Assembly: GCA_963920705.1 (NCBI GenBank)
Contig: OY987233.1
Coordinates: 1,488,001 to 1,552,000 of the forward strand
Reading direction: 5' to 3'
DNA: 64,000 nt
Source: Odiellus spinosus
Taxonomy: Eukaryota; Arthropoda; Arachnida; Opiliones; Phalangiidae
Part shown: in pieces, positions 1 to 13,330 of the stretch
Position numbering within the stretch: position 1 is the first letter of the stretch
Layout: each line of letters begins with the position of its first letter
The notes under the pieces: model-generated
Seen by the model: only the letters and a program-made list of their open reading frames with translations
Told to the model about the DNA's origin: nothing
The model's database searches: none
Made by a program: the position numbers and the translations under genes

Positions 1-463
1 CCCAGTTCAGTTAGTACGCTGTTCGAGTCTCGGAAACCGCGGTCCGCCAGTACAACATCACCAACTTGAAAGAAAGACTGGAGTTCTTCTCTTTTTTTGA
101 TAGAATGGTTTAAAATGCGTGCGTGGTTATTGCGGCCATTAGCGAAGTAAGGTCCGATTATATCTATTATGTAACCCGTAGTTGTTACCATTAACATTGG
201 CTTGAGGATATGCTGGCCTTTGTGCACACAGAAGGATTTGTGAAGAACGGTTTAGTCCTTGGATCTTCCAACCTTGATATAGGTGCCATCTACAATGGTA
301 ATAAGACAATTAGGCTTGTTGCTAGCAAAGAGTTTTACAGCTGCTTCAGATTGATGGTTTCTTATCAAATTGTCACGTGATAAGTTTTGCAGGCCAAAAT
401 GATATGGCACGAAACGCTCCGATAATGCCATAATAACCGCTTGTACCGTGTTTGATACCGTTT
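1..463 (-). pseudogene. Truncated inverted copy of the DDE/SWIM transposase gene
   Basis: This stretch matches, on the opposite strand, the middle of the transposase gene at 541-2817: position 1 pairs with about 2021 and the match fades near 460 (gene position about 1562). It carries the core around the first catalytic Asp (VDGTYIKVGRSKD) but then hits a TAA where the intact copy reads on through a Tyr codon. The reading frame is therefore broken, and the copy continues off the left edge. The two copies lie head to head about 1.1 kb apart, so the DNA could fold as an inverted repeat. It is a decayed family member, not a gene. Between 464 and 540 I see nothing recognisable. Confidence 0.85.
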
Positions 464-540
464 TTTGCCAGCCAGATTGGCGAAAAATAATTAAACCCGT
501 TTTTATAAACATTACAAAAAATTAATATCTGGTTTGAACC

Positions 541-2817
541 ATGATCTTAAGAGCTTTCCTTATCACTAACATCAATGTAATCGTCACTTCGAATTTGGAG
601 ATGGCTCCAAATACATGTTACGCGTGCAATCGGAGAGTTACCAATAGTACAAGTAGAGGTATAGGTACTCACGCAAAGGCTAGTTTTGCTCGTTTTCTTC
701 GTTTTAGTAAAGGGTTATTACCACTCGTAATTAATAGCAAAACAACGAAGATTTGTTTAAAATGCTCCGGGTTATCACGAAAGTTTCAAACGTTCTTAAA
801 TGCTAGCAAATCGTCCTTCAGTAGTGATCATGGGTCTTCAACGTCATCGTCTTCACCGCAAAAACGAAGAAAACTAACGCAAGTATCTAATCCATCAACG
901 TCAACAGTACCCGAATCATCAACGTCAATAGTACCTGAACTATCAACGTCAACAGTACCCGAACCATCAACGTCAACAGTATCTAAACTATCAGCGTCAC
1001 CAATACCTCAACCATCAACGTCGCAATTACCACGAAAGCTTACGTCATCAAACACCATTGTCATAAAGCACAGTTGTGTTCGGCCCCTGTCCAAGACTTG
1101 CTTCATTTGCGGTGCGAGTACACGAACCAGAGTAAAAGCCGAGGTGCGAACAAGTATATTTGTGGAAAGAGCAATCTTTATTCATCAGGACAACCGAATG
1201 TGCTCCACGCATCTCGTTAACGGTGAGCTTCCCACTGATATAATTGCTGGAATTCGGGTTTCCGCTAGATCAACCATTATGACTGCCACGGACATTGAGA
1301 AACTATTAAACGACCTCAGAAAGTGTGTTAACGACCTACGGACGCCGAGCTTTGACAACTTCATACAAAGTGATGAAGACTGTAAAGTATTAACATCATT
1401 GTCCCTGCACGAGTTCCTAGAGGTGCATTCTTCTATTGAGGACGTTATTCATACCATCAGATGCTGTTCATCGAAGACAGCTCTAGCAGTATTATTGGTG
1501 AAATTACGATTGGGTATCTCCAATAAGGTGTTATCAACTATATTTCATTTAACTGAAAGATCGGTATCAAACACGGTAAAAGCGGTTATTATGGCTTTAT
1601 CGGAGCGTTTCGTGCCACATCATTTTGGCCTGCAACACTTATCACGTGACAATTTGATAAGAAACCATCAATCTGAAGCAGCTGTAAAACTCTTTGCTAG
1701 CAACAAGCCTAATTGTCTTATTACCATTGTAGATGGCACCTATATCAAGGTTGGAAGATCCAAGGACTATACAGTTCTTCACAAATCATTCTGTGTGCAC
1801 AAAGGCCAGCATATCCTCAAGCCAATGTTAATGGTAACAACTACGGGTTACATAATAGATATAATCGGACCTTACTTCGCTAATGGCCGCAATAACGACG
1901 CGCGCATTTTAAACCATTCTATCAAAAAAAGAGAAGAACTCCAGTCTTTCTTTCAAGTTGGTGATGTTGTACTGGCGGACCGCGGTTTCCGAGACTCGAA
2001 CAGCGTACTAACTGAACTGGGTGTGAGTTTACAAATGCCTTCGTTCTTGTCTAAAGGCGAGAAGCAAGTCAACACGCAAGAAGTTTATCGTACCCGACAA
2101 GTAACGTACCTCAGGTGGCCGGTTGAAGTTAGGAACGGGCATTTGCAGACGATGTATCGTTTTTTCCAAAGCCGTATACCAGTGCATATGTTACCATTGG
2201 TTCCGGAACTTCTTCAAATTGCTGCTGCGCTTCTGAACGCCTACCACCCGGAATTACATCTTAAAGGTTCCTGGGAAGACGCCGTCGAGAAAATGTTGGC
2301 AGTCTCTACGAAAGAAAATCCTCTTAAGGAAGTGGTTGAGCGCGATAATCTGCTTCGCAAACCGTCTAAATGGCAACGAATTGAGGATAGTGAATTTCAA
2401 GACTTCCCGGTACTTCGTGAAAGTGATGTACGTGAGGTGGTAATGAGCGACTTTAAAACGAAACGCGCTGAATCTTATGTGGCTTTGACTATAGAGAAAT
2501 CTGGCTCTTTCAGCGTCGAAGCGTCCAAAGTTGAACATGACTTAATTCGTATACGTGTGCCTGGTCAATTTTCCACCTCAGCTGTTCACCAAGCTCTCAT
2601 TCGTTATGTACCTAACGGGACAGGTGTAAATGCCATTAAAGGCTGGTATTGCAATTGCAAAGGTGGCAGTTTGACGATAGGTACTTGTGTCCACGTTAGC
2701 AGCGTAATCTGGTATCTTGGTTATCGTCGCCATGAAGATCGAGGCAGTTGGTGCCAGTCAAAATTACGTGTAGTGTGTGAAGATGCCACTGAGCTTGAAC
2801 TGCCAGACATCCGTTAA
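541..2817 (+). CDS. DDE_4 (Harbinger/IS5-like) transposase-derived protein with C-terminal SWIM zinc finger
   Basis: A single open frame of 758 codons. The true start may be codon 21 (position 601), just before a Cys-x2-Cys pair (CYACNR); a second Cys cluster (CLKC) follows near residue 70. Residues about 95-180 are a Ser/Thr/Pro-rich linker with repeats of a roughly PSTSTVPE type, then a further C-x2-C (CFICG). The core resembles DDE superfamily endonuclease domains: D398 (IVDGTYIKV), D480 (LADRGF) and E529 (VEVRNGH) are the likely catalytic triad. A SWIM finger follows at C704-x-C706-x9-C716-x-H718. The family cuts and rejoins DNA, but the frame could also be a domesticated host gene. I did not find terminal repeats around it. 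A broken inverted copy lies at 1-463. Confidence 0.8.
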   Translation: MILRAFLITNINVIVTSNLEMAPNTCYACNRRVTNSTSRGIGTHAKASFARFLRFSKGLLPLVINSKTTKICLKCSGLSRKFQTFLNASKSSFSSDHGSSTSSSSPQKRRKLTQVSNPSTSTVPESSTSIVPELSTSTVPEPSTSTVSKLSASPIPQPSTSQLPRKLTSSNTIVIKHSCVRPLSKTCFICGASTRTRVKAEVRTSIFVERAIFIHQDNRMCSTHLVNGELPTDIIAGIRVSARSTIMTATDIEKLLNDLRKCVNDLRTPSFDNFIQSDEDCKVLTSLSLHEFLEVHSSIEDVIHTIRCCSSKTALAVLLVKLRLGISNKVLSTIFHLTERSVSNTVKAVIMALSERFVPHHFGLQHLSRDNLIRNHQSEAAVKLFASNKPNCLITIVDGTYIKVGRSKDYTVLHKSFCVHKGQHILKPMLMVTTTGYIIDIIGPYFANGRNNDARILNHSIKKREELQSFFQVGDVVLADRGFRDSNSVLTELGVSLQMPSFLSKGEKQVNTQEVYRTRQVTYLRWPVEVRNGHLQTMYRFFQSRIPVHMLPLVPELLQIAAALLNAYHPELHLKGSWEDAVEKMLAVSTKENPLKEVVERDNLLRKPSKWQRIEDSEFQDFPVLRESDVREVVMSDFKTKRAESYVALTIEKSGSFSVEASKVEHDLIRIRVPGQFSTSAVHQALIRYVPNGTGVNAIKGWYCNCKGGSLTIGTCVHVSSVIWYLGYRRHEDRGSWCQSKLRVVCEDATELELPDIR

Positions 2818-2876
2818 TGTACAATGTTACATGAATAGTTTGTGCTTTTTATACAAGTGTGTTTTGTTTAATATGA

Positions 2877-2882
2877 AATAAA
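2877..2882 (+). terminator. Polyadenylation signal of the transposase gene
   Basis: An AATAAA hexamer 60 bp after the stop codon of the 541-2817 gene, in a T-rich context. It is the only canonical signal nearby. Confidence 0.6.
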
Positions 2883-3394
2883 AATTAAAGATACTACTCC
2901 AGTATCTACTAATTGGTATATTTCTCTATTTATTTTTCGGATTTATTATACACCAAAGACTATTCAAGTAAGCTATATAGTCTTTGCACAAACCCTGTAA
3001 AGCTAGCAAACAGTATAGCATGAATGCTTGACAAGTGGAACACTTTTACAGGCGTTGGGGACCATTTCGAGGCGATGTAGACCAAAAATAGAGGAATTTC
3101 ATTTTGCCGCCAGCACTATACCCATGGCAGTTACAAAATAATTATTTTCCAATATTTTCCTAACATAATTATGAATATAAAATAATAACCGTTCACTATT
3201 TTCGTCTGGGGGAAGGCTTTCATATCCGGCACGAAAGTCATAGATTCTTCCTATTCTTTACATTATGGAAGAAACCTTCCATTCGTTGTTATTCCCAAAA
3301 TTTACAGTTGTGAGCTCGAATTTTACGTTTAAATTATCCCCCAACTACCCTATTTTAATCATAAAATACGTATTTTTCATAAAAGAGACCAAAA

Positions 3395-3446
3395 TTTTTA
3401 ACATTACGTGTACCCAGACTCTTATGGGGAGTTGCTGTTGTTCTTT
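3395..3446 (+). repeat. 52-bp unique sequence, copy 1 of a direct pair
   Basis: This non-satellite 52-mer, containing ACGTGTACCCAGACTC, is repeated with no difference that I can see at 4150-4201 in the same orientation. The two copies flank a satellite block that runs opposite to the rest of the array. Confidence 0.85.
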
Positions 3447-4149
3447 GTGGATCAATACTTGGGAAATTTATGGATCAATACTTGGGAAATTTGAGAATCT
3501 ATGTCTGAGAAATTTTTGGATCTATACTTGGGAAATTTGTGGATCTATACTTGGGAAATTTGTGGATCTATACTTGGGAAATTTGTAGATCGAAACTTGG
3601 GAAATTTGTGGATATATTCTGGGGTGTTTTGGGGACCTATACTATGGAAATTAGCGGATTTTCACTTTGGAAATTTTTCGATCTATACTTTGGAAATTTG
3701 TGGATATATTCTTGGTAATTTGTTGATCTATACTTGGGAAATTATTGGATCTATACTTTGGAAATTTGTGGATATATTCTTGGTAAATTTGTGGATCTAT
3801 ACTTGGGAAATTTGCGGATCTATACTTGGGAAATTAGTGGATCTATACTTGGGAAATTTGTGGATCTATACTTGATAAATTAGTGGATCTATACTTGGTA
3901 AATTTGTGGATCTATACTAGGTAAATTTGTGGATATATTCTTGGGTATTTTGTGGGCCTATACTATGGAAATTATTGGATTTTAACTTGGGAAATTTGTC
4001 CATCTATACTTTGGAAATTTGTGGATATATTCTTGGGTATTTTGTGGACCTATACTATTGAAATTAGTGGATTTTTACTTGGGATATTTGTCGATCTATA
4101 CTTGGTAAATTTGTGGATCTAAACTTTTAAAATTTGCGGATCTATACTT
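3447..4149 (+). repeat. Inverted satellite block
   Basis: Here the 23-bp monomers read GGATCTATACTTGGGAAATT, the reverse complement of the orientation used from 4202 to the right end of the window. The block is an imperfect inverted copy of the sequence just to its right (about 4202-4740); for example, a rare variant monomer containing TCTGAGAAA near 3505 pairs with TTTCTCAGG near 4657. The result is a palindrome of about 0.7-kb arms around a 52-bp spacer. Confidence 0.8.
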
Positions 4150-4201
4150 TTTTTAACATTACGTGTACCCAGACTCTTATGGGGAGTTGCTGTTGTTCTT
4201 T
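4150..4201 (+). repeat. 52-bp unique sequence, copy 2 of a direct pair
   Basis: Second copy of the 3395-3446 sequence, sitting exactly where the satellite changes orientation. Confidence 0.85.
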
Positions 4202-7200
4202 CCCAAGTATAGATCCGCAAATTTTAAAAGTATAGATCCACTAATTTCCCAAGTATAGATCGACAAAATTCCCAAGTTAAAATCCACTAATTTCCATAGT
4301 ATAAGCCCACAAAATACCCAAGAATATATCCACAATTTTCCCAAGTATAGATCCACAAATTTTCGAGCATAGACCCACAAACTTACCTAGTATAGATCCG
4401 CAAATTTCCCAAGTATAGATCCACAAATTTACCAAGTATAGATCCACAAATTTACCAAGTATAGATACAATAATTTCCCAAGTATAGATCAACAAATTAC
4501 CAAGAATATATCCACAAATTTCCAAAGTATAGATCGAAAAATTTCCAAAGTGAAAATCCACTAATTTCCATAGTATAGGTCCACAAAAAACCCCAGAATA
4601 TATCCACAAATTTCCCAAGTATCGATCCACTAATTTCCCAAGTATAGATCCAAAAATTTCTCAGGCATAGATTCTCAAATTTCCCAAGTATTGATCCACA
4701 AATTTCCCAAGTATTGATCCACAAATTTCCCAAGTATAGATCCGCAAATTTAAAAGTATAGATCCACTAATTTCCCAAGTATAGATCAACAAATTCAAAA
4801 AGTATAGATCGACAAATTTCCCAAGTAAAAATCCACTAATTTCCATAGTATAGGTCCACAAAATATCCAAGAATATATCCACAAATTTCCCAAGTATAGA
4901 TCCACTAATTTCCCAAGCATAGATCGACAAATTTCCTAAGTAAAAATCCACTAATTTCCATAGTATAGGTCCACAAAATACCCAAGAATATATCCACTAA
5001 TTTCCCAAGTATAGATCTACAAATTTCCCAGGTATAGATCCTCAAATTACCAAGAATATATCCACAAATTTACCATGTATAGATCCATAAATTTCCCAAG
5101 TATAGATCCACAAATTCCCGAGCATAGATCCACAAATTTCTCAATAATAGACCCACCAGTTTCCCAATTATAGATCAACAAATTTCTGTAGCATAGATCC
5201 TCAAATTTCCCAAGTATAGATCCACAAAAGTTTCAAGCATTGATCCACAAATTTCCTAAGTATAGATCTACAAATTTCTTAAGCATAGATCCACTAATTT
5301 ACCAAGTATAGATCAAAAAGTTACCAAGAATATATCCACAAATTTCCAAAGTATAGATCGAAAAATTTCCAAAGTAAAAATCCACTAATTTCCATAGTAT
5401 AGGTCAACAATATACCCAAGAATATATACACAAATTTACCTAGTATAGATCCGCAAATTTCCCAAGTATAGATCCACAAATTTCCAAAGCAAAGATCCTC
5501 TAATTTACGAAGTATAGATCAACAAATTTTCCTAGTATAGATCCACAAATTTCCCAAGTATAGATCCGCAAATTTCCCAAGTATAGATCCACAAATTTCC
5601 AAAGCAAAGATCCTCTAATTTACCAAGTATAGATCAACAAATTACCAAGACTATATCCACAAATTTCCAAAGTATAGATCGAAAAATTTTCCAAGTAAAA
5701 ATCCACTAATTTCCATAGTATAGGTCCACAAAATTACCGAAGAATATATCCACAAATTTCCCAAGTATAGATCTACAAATTTCCCAAGTTAAAATCCAAT
5801 AATTTGCATAGTATAGGTCCACAAAATTACCGAAGAATATATCCACAAATTTCCCAAGTATAGATCTACAAATTTCCCAAGTAAAAATCCACTAATTTCC
5901 ATAGTATAGGTCCACAAAATATCCAAGAATATATCCACTAATTTCCCAAGTATAGATCTACAAATTTCCCAGGTATAGATCCTCAAATTACCAAGAATAT
6001 ATCCACAAATTTACCATGTATAGATCCACAAATTCCCGAAAATAGATCCACAAATTTACCTAGTATAGATCCACAAATTTCCCAAGTATAGATCCACAAA
6101 TTTCTCAATAATAGACTCACCAGTTTCCCAATTATAGATCAACAAATTTCTCAAGCATAGATCCTCAAATTTCCCAAGTATAGATCCACAAAAGTTTCAA
6201 GCATTGATACACAAATTTCCCAAGTATAGATCTACAAATTTCTAAAGCATATATCCACTAATTTACCAAGTATAGATCAAAAAGTTACCAGGAATATATC
6301 CACAAATTTCCAAAGTATAGATCGAAAAATTTCCAAAGTAAAAATCCACTAATTTCCATAGTATTGGTCCACAAAATATCCAAGAATATATCCACAAATT
6401 TACAAAGTATAGATCGACAAATTTCCCAAGTTAAAATCCAATAATTTCCATAGTATAGGCCCACAAAATACCCAAGAATATATCCACAAATTTCCCAAGT
6501 ATAGATCTACAAATTTCCCAAGTTAAAATCCAATAATTTCCATAGTATAGGCCCACAAAATACCCAAGAATATATCCACAAATTTACCTAGTATAGATCC
6601 ACAAATTTACCTAGTATAGATCAACAAATTTACCTAGTATAGATCCACAAATTTCCCAAGTATAGATCCGCAAATTTCCCAAGTAAAAATCCACTAATTT
6701 CCCAAGTAAAAATCCACTAATTTCCATAGTATAGGTCCACAAAATACCCAAGAATATATCCACTAATTTCCCAAGTATAGATCCACAAATTACAAATAAT
6801 ATATCCACAAATTTCCCAAGTATAGATCCACAAATTTTCCAAGTACATATCCAAAAATTCCCGAGCATAGATCCACAAATTTATCTATTATAGATCCACA
6901 AATTTTCCAAGTATAGATCCACAAATTTCTCAAGAATAGACCCACCAGTTTCCCAATTATCGATCCACAAATTTCTCAAGCATAGATCGTCAAATTTCCC
7001 AATAGATCCACAAAATTTTCAAGCATTGATCCACAAATTTCCCCAGTATAGATCTACAAATTTCCCAAGTATAGATCGACAAATTCCCCAAGTAAAAATC
7101 CACTAATTTCCATAGTATAGGTCCACAAAATACCCAAGAATATATCCACAAATTTCTCAAGCATAGATCCTCAAATTTATAGATCAAAAAATTACCAAGA

Positions 7201-9869
7201 ATATATCCACAAATCTCCAAAGTATAGATCGACAAATTTTGCAAGTAAAAATCCACTAATTTCCAATTATATGTCCACAAAATACCCAAGAATATATCCA
7301 CTAATTTCCCAAGTATAGATCTACAGATTTCCCAATATAGATCCTCAAATTACCAAGTATAGATCCACAAATTCCCGAGCATAGATCCACAAATTTCCCA
7401 ATAATAGACCCACCAGTTTACCAATTATAGATCCACAAATTTCTCAAGAGTAGATCCTAAATTTCCAAAGTATAGATCTACAAATTTCCCAAACATAGAT
7501 CCACAAATTTACCAAGTATAGATCAACAAATAACCAAGAATATATCCACAAATTTCCAAAGTATAGATCGACAAATTTCCCAAGAAAAAATCCACTAATT
7601 TCCATAGTATAGGTCCACATAATAAACAAGAATATATCAACAAATTTCCCAAGTATAGATCCACAAATTTCCGAGCATAGATCCACAAATTCTTCTAGTA
7701 TTGATCCGCAAATTTCCCAAGTATAGACCCGCAAATTTACCAAGTATAGATCCACTAATTTCTTAAGTATAGATAAAAAAATTACCAAGAATAAATCCAC
7801 AAATTTCCAAAGTATAGATCGAACACTTTCCCAAGTAAAAATCCACTAATTTCCATAGTATAGGTCCACAAAATACCCAAGAATATATCCACTAATTTCC
7901 CAAGTATAGATCCACAAATTACAAATAATTTATCCACAAATTACAAATAATTTATCCACAAATTTCCCAAGTATAGATCCACAAATTTTCCAAGTACATA
8001 TCCAAAAATTCCCGAGCATAGATCCACAAATTTATCTATTATAGATCCACAAATTTCCCAAGTATAGATCCACAAATTTCTCAAGAATAGACCCACCAGT
8101 TTCCCAATTATCGATCCACAAATTTCTCAAGCATCGATCCTCAAATTTCCCAATAGATCCACAAAATTTTGAAGCATTGATCCACAAATTTCCCCAGTAT
8201 AGATCTACAAATTTCCCAAGTATAGATCGACAAATTCCCCAAGTAAAAATCCACTAATTTCCATAGTATAGGTCCACAAAATACCCAAGAATATATAGAT
8301 TCTCAAATTTCCCAATTATAGATCCACAAATTTCTCAAGCATAGATCCTCAAATTTTCCAAGTATAGATCTACAAATTTCAAATGCATAGATCCAAAAAT
8401 TTACAAAGTATAGATCAACAAATTACCAAGAATATATCCACAAATTTTAAAAGTACAGATCGACAAATTTCCCAAGTAAAAATCCAGTAATTTCCATAGT
8501 ATAGATCCACAAATTACCAAGAATCTATCCACAAATTTCCCAAGTATAGATCCACAAATTTCTCAAATTTCCCAAGTATAGATCCACAAATTTCTCAAGT
8601 ATATCCACAAATTACCCAAGTATAGATCCACTAATTTCCCGAGTATAGATCAACAAATTACAAAGAATATATCCACAAATTTCCCAAGTATTGATCCACA
8701 AATTTCCCAAGTATTGATCCACAAATTTCTCAAGAATAGATCCTAAATTTCCCAAGCATAGATCTACAAATTTCCCAAGCATAGATCAACAAATTACCAA
8801 GAATATATCCACAAATTTCCCAAGTATAGATCCAAGTATAGATCCACTAATTTCTTAAGTATATCCACAAATTACCCAAGTATAGATCCACTAATTTCCC
8901 GAGTATAGATCAACAAATTACAAAGAATATATCCACAAATTTTAAAAGTATAAATCGACAAATTTCCCAAGTATTGATCCACAAATTTCTCAAGAATAGA
9001 TCCTAAATTTCCCAAGCATAGATCTACAAATTTCCCAATAATAGATCAACAAATTACCAAGAATATATTCACAAATTTCCCAAGTATAGATCCAAAAATT
9101 TCCCAAGTATAGATCCACTAATTTCTTAAGTATAGATAAAAAATTACCAAGAATATATCCACAAATTTCCAAAGTATAGATCGACAACTTTCCCAAGTAA
9201 AAATCCACTAATTTCCATAGTATAGGTCCACAAAATACCCAAGAATATATCCACTAATTTCCCAAGCATAGATCTACAAATTTTCCAAGTATAGATCCAC
9301 AAATTACCAATAATATATCCACAAATTTCCCAAGACCCACAAATTACCAAGAATATATCCACAAATTTCCCAAGTATAGATCCACAAATTTCCTAAGTAT
9401 ATATATAATAATTCCCGAGCATAGATCCACAAATTTACCTATTATAGATCCACAAATTTCCCAAGTATATATCCACAAATTTCCCAAGTATATATCCAAT
9501 AATTCCCGAGCATAGATCTACAAATTTACCTATTATAGATCCACAAATTTCCCAAGTATATATCCACAAATTTCTCAAGAATAGACCCACAAGTTTCCCA
9601 ATTATCGATCCAAAAATTTCTCAAGCATAGATCCTCAAATTTCCCAAAAATAGATCGACAAATTCCCCAAGTAAAAATCCACTAATTTCCATAGTATAGG
9701 TCAACAAAATACAGAAGAATATATCCACAAATTTCCCAACTATAGATCCTCAAATTTCCCAATTATAGATCTACAAATTTCAAAAGCTTAGATGCAAAAA
9801 TGTACAAAGTATAGATCAACAAATTACCAAGAATGTATCCACTAATTTTAAAAGTGCAGATCGACAAAT

Positions 9870-12800
9870 TTCCCAAGTAAAAATCCACTAATTTCCATAG
9901 TATAGGTCCACAAAATACCCAAGAATATATCCACTAATTTCCCAAGTATAGATCCACAAATTTTCCAAGTATAGATCAACAAATTTACCTAGTATAGATC
10001 CACAAATTTCTCAAGAATAGACCCAACAGTTTCCCAATTATAGATCCTCATTTTCCCAAGCATTGATCCACAAAATTTCAAGCATTGATCCACAAAATTT
10101 CAAGCATTGATCCAAAAATTTCCCAAGTATAGATCGACAAATTTCCAAAGTAAAAATCCACTAATTTAAATAGTATAGGTCTACAAAATACCCAAGAATA
10201 TATCCACAAATTTCCCAAGTATAGATCCGCAAATTTACCAAGTATAGATCAACAAATTACCAAGAATATATCCACAAATTTCCAAAGAATAGATCGACAA
10301 ATGTCCCAAGTTCAAATCGACTAATTTCCATAGTATAGGCCCACAAAATACCCTAGCATATATCCACAAATTTCCATAGTATAGGCCCACTAAATATCCT
10401 AGCATATATCCACAAATTTCCCAAGTATAGATCCACAAATTTCCCAAGTATAGATCCAAAATTTCCCAAGTATAGATCCAAAAATTTCCTAAGTATAGAT
10501 CAACAAATTACTAAGAATATATCCACAAATTTCCAAATTATAGATCCACGAATTTCCCAAGAATAGGTCAACAAATTACCAAGAATATATCCACAAACTT
10601 CCAAAGTATAGATCCACAAATTACCAAGAATATATCCACAAATTTCCCAAGTATAGATCCACAAATTTCCCAAGTATATATCCAATAATTCCCGAGCATA
10701 GATCCACAAATTTACCTATTATAGATCCAAAAATTTCCCAAGTATATATCCACAAATTTCCCAAGTATACATCCAATAATTCCCGAGCATAGATCCACAA
10801 ATTTACCTATTATAGATCCACAAATTTCCCAAGTATATTTCCACAAATTTCTCAAGAATAGACCCAACAGTTTCCCAATTATCGATCCACAAATTTCTCA
10901 AGCATAGATCCTCAAGTTTCCCAAAAATAGATCCACAAAATTTTCAAGCATTGATCCACAAAATTTCCGCAGTATAGATCTACAAATTTCCCAAGTATAG
11001 ATCGACAAATTCCCCAAGTAAAAATCCACTAATTTCCATAGTATAGGTCCACAAAATACCCAAGAATATATCCACAAATTTCCCAACTATAGATCCTCAA
11101 AGTTCCCAATTATAGATCCACAAATTTCTCAAGCATAGATCCTCAAATTTTCCAAGTATAGATCTACAAATTTCAAAAGCTTAGATCCAAAAATTTACAA
11201 AGTATAGATCAACAAATTACCAAGAATATATCCACAAATTTTAAAAGTACAGATCGACAAATTTCCCAAGTAAAAATCCACTAATTTCCATAGTATAGGT
11301 CCACAAAATACCCAAGAATATATCGAATAATTTCCCAAGTATAGATCCACAAATTTCCTAAGTATAGATCCACAACTTCCCGAGTATAGATCCACTAATT
11401 TCCCAAGTATAGATCCAAAAATTTCTCAGGCATAGATTCTCAAATTTCCCAAGTATTGATCCACAAATTTTCCAAGTATTGATCCACAAATTTCCCAAGT
11501 ATAGATCCGCAAATTTTAAAAGTAAAGATCCACAAATTTACCAAGTATAGATCAACAAATTCAAAAAGTATAGATCGACAAATTCACCAAGTAAAAATCC
11601 ACTAATTTCCATAGTATAGGTCCACAAAATACCCAAGAATATATCCACTAATTTCCCAAGTATAGATCCACAAATTTTCCAAGTATAGATCAAAAAATTT
11701 ACCTAGTATAGATCCACAAATTTCTCAAGAATAGACCCAACAGTTTCCCAATTATAGATCCTCATTTTCCCAAGTATAGATCCACAAAATTTCAAGCATT
11801 GATCCACAAAATTTCAAGCATTGATCCAAAAATTTCCCAAGTATAGGTCGACAAATTTCCAAAGTAAAAATCCACTAATTTAAATAGTATAGGTCTACAA
11901 AATACCCAAGAATATATCCACAAATTTACCAAGTATAGATCAATAAATTACCAAGAATATATCCACAAATTTCCAAAGAATAGATCGACAAATGTCCCAA
12001 GTTCAAATCGACTAATTTCCATAGTATAGGCCCACAAAATACCCTAGCATATATCCACAAATTTCCATAGTATAGGCCCACAAAATACCCTAGCATATAT
12101 CCACAAATTTCCCAAGTATAGATCCACAAATTTCCCAAGTATAGATCCAAAATTTCCCAAGTATAGATCAACAAATTACTAAGAATATATCCACAAATTT
12201 CCAAAGTATAGATCCACTAATTTCCCAAGAATAGGTCAACAAATTACCAAGAATATATCCACAAACTTCCAAAGTATAGATCCACAAATTACCAATAATA
12301 TATCCACAAATTTCCCAAGTAAAGACCCACAAATTACCAAGAATATATCCACAAATTTCCCAAGTATAGATCCACAAATTTCCCAAGTATATATCCAATA
12401 ATTCCCGAGCATAGATCCACAAATTTACCTATTATAGATCCAAAAATTTCCCAAGTATATATCCACAAATTTCCCAAGTATACATCCAATAATTCCCGAG
12501 CATAGATCCACAAATTTACCTATTATAGATCCACAAATTTCCCAAGTATATTTCCACAAATTTCTCAAGAATAGACCCACCAGTTTTCCAATTATCGATC
12601 CACAAATTTCTCAAGCATAGATCCTCAAGTTTCCCAAAAATAGATCCACAAAATTTTCAAGCATTGATCCACAAAATTTCCGCAGTATAGATCTACAAAT
12701 TTCCCAAGTATAGATCGACAAATTCCCCAAGTAAAAATCCACTAATTTCCATAGTATAGGTCCACAAAATACCCAAGAATATATCCACAAATTTCCCAAC

Positions 12801-13330
12801 TATAGATCCTCAAAGTTCCCAATTATAGATCCACAAATTTCTCAAGCATAGATCCTCAAATTTTCCAAGTATAGATCTACAAATTTCAAAAGCTTAGATC
12901 CAAAAATTTACAAAGTATAGATCAACAAATTACCAAGAATATATCCACAAATTTTAAAAGTACAGATCGACAAATTTCCCAAGTAAAAATCCACTAATTT
13001 ACATAGTATAGGTCCACAAAATACCCAAGAATATATCCAATAATTTCCCAAGTATAGATCCACAAATTTCCTAAGTATAGATCCACAACTTCCCGAGTAT
13101 TGATCCACTAATTTCCCAAGTATAGATCTAAAAATTTCTCAGGCATAGATTCTCAAATTTCCCAAGTATTGATCCACAAATTTCCCAAGTATAGATCCGC
13201 AAATTTTAAAAGTATAGATCCACAAATTTCCCAAGTATAGATCAACAAATTCAAAAATTATAGATCGACAAAATTCCCAAGTAAAAATCCACTAATTTCC
13301 ATAGTATAGGTCCACAAAATACCCAAGAAT
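9870..13330. repeat. Tandem duplication of about 1.71 kb within the satellite
   Basis: Two adjacent copies, about 9870-11600 and 11600-13330. Landmark monomers such as the ACTTCCCGAGTAT variant (about 11375 and 13088) recur at an offset of 1713 bp with very few differences. Near the right end the offset shrinks by about one 23-bp monomer. Boundaries are approximate because every border falls inside similar monomers. Confidence 0.75.

Larger units (their letters stand above)
2818..3446. other. Non-coding stretch between transposase gene and satellite
   Basis: Holds the 3' end of the transposase transcript, with an AATAAA signal at 2877-2882, 60 bp after the stop. The rest is AT-rich unique sequence. 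Short open frames here have no domain, no Kozak-like start and run into the satellite, so I read none as a gene. Its last 52 bases (3395-3446) reappear at 4150-4201. Confidence 0.6.

Noticed and set aside
3265-3588. 107-codon frame crossing into the satellite
   Set aside because: The first half is random AT-rich sequence and the second half is satellite; no domain.
3501-3875. Long open frames through the satellite, on both strands at the left end and on the minus strand elsewhere
   Set aside because: They follow the monomer exactly, change frame every 23 bp and have no start context or domain; they result from a stop-free repeat.
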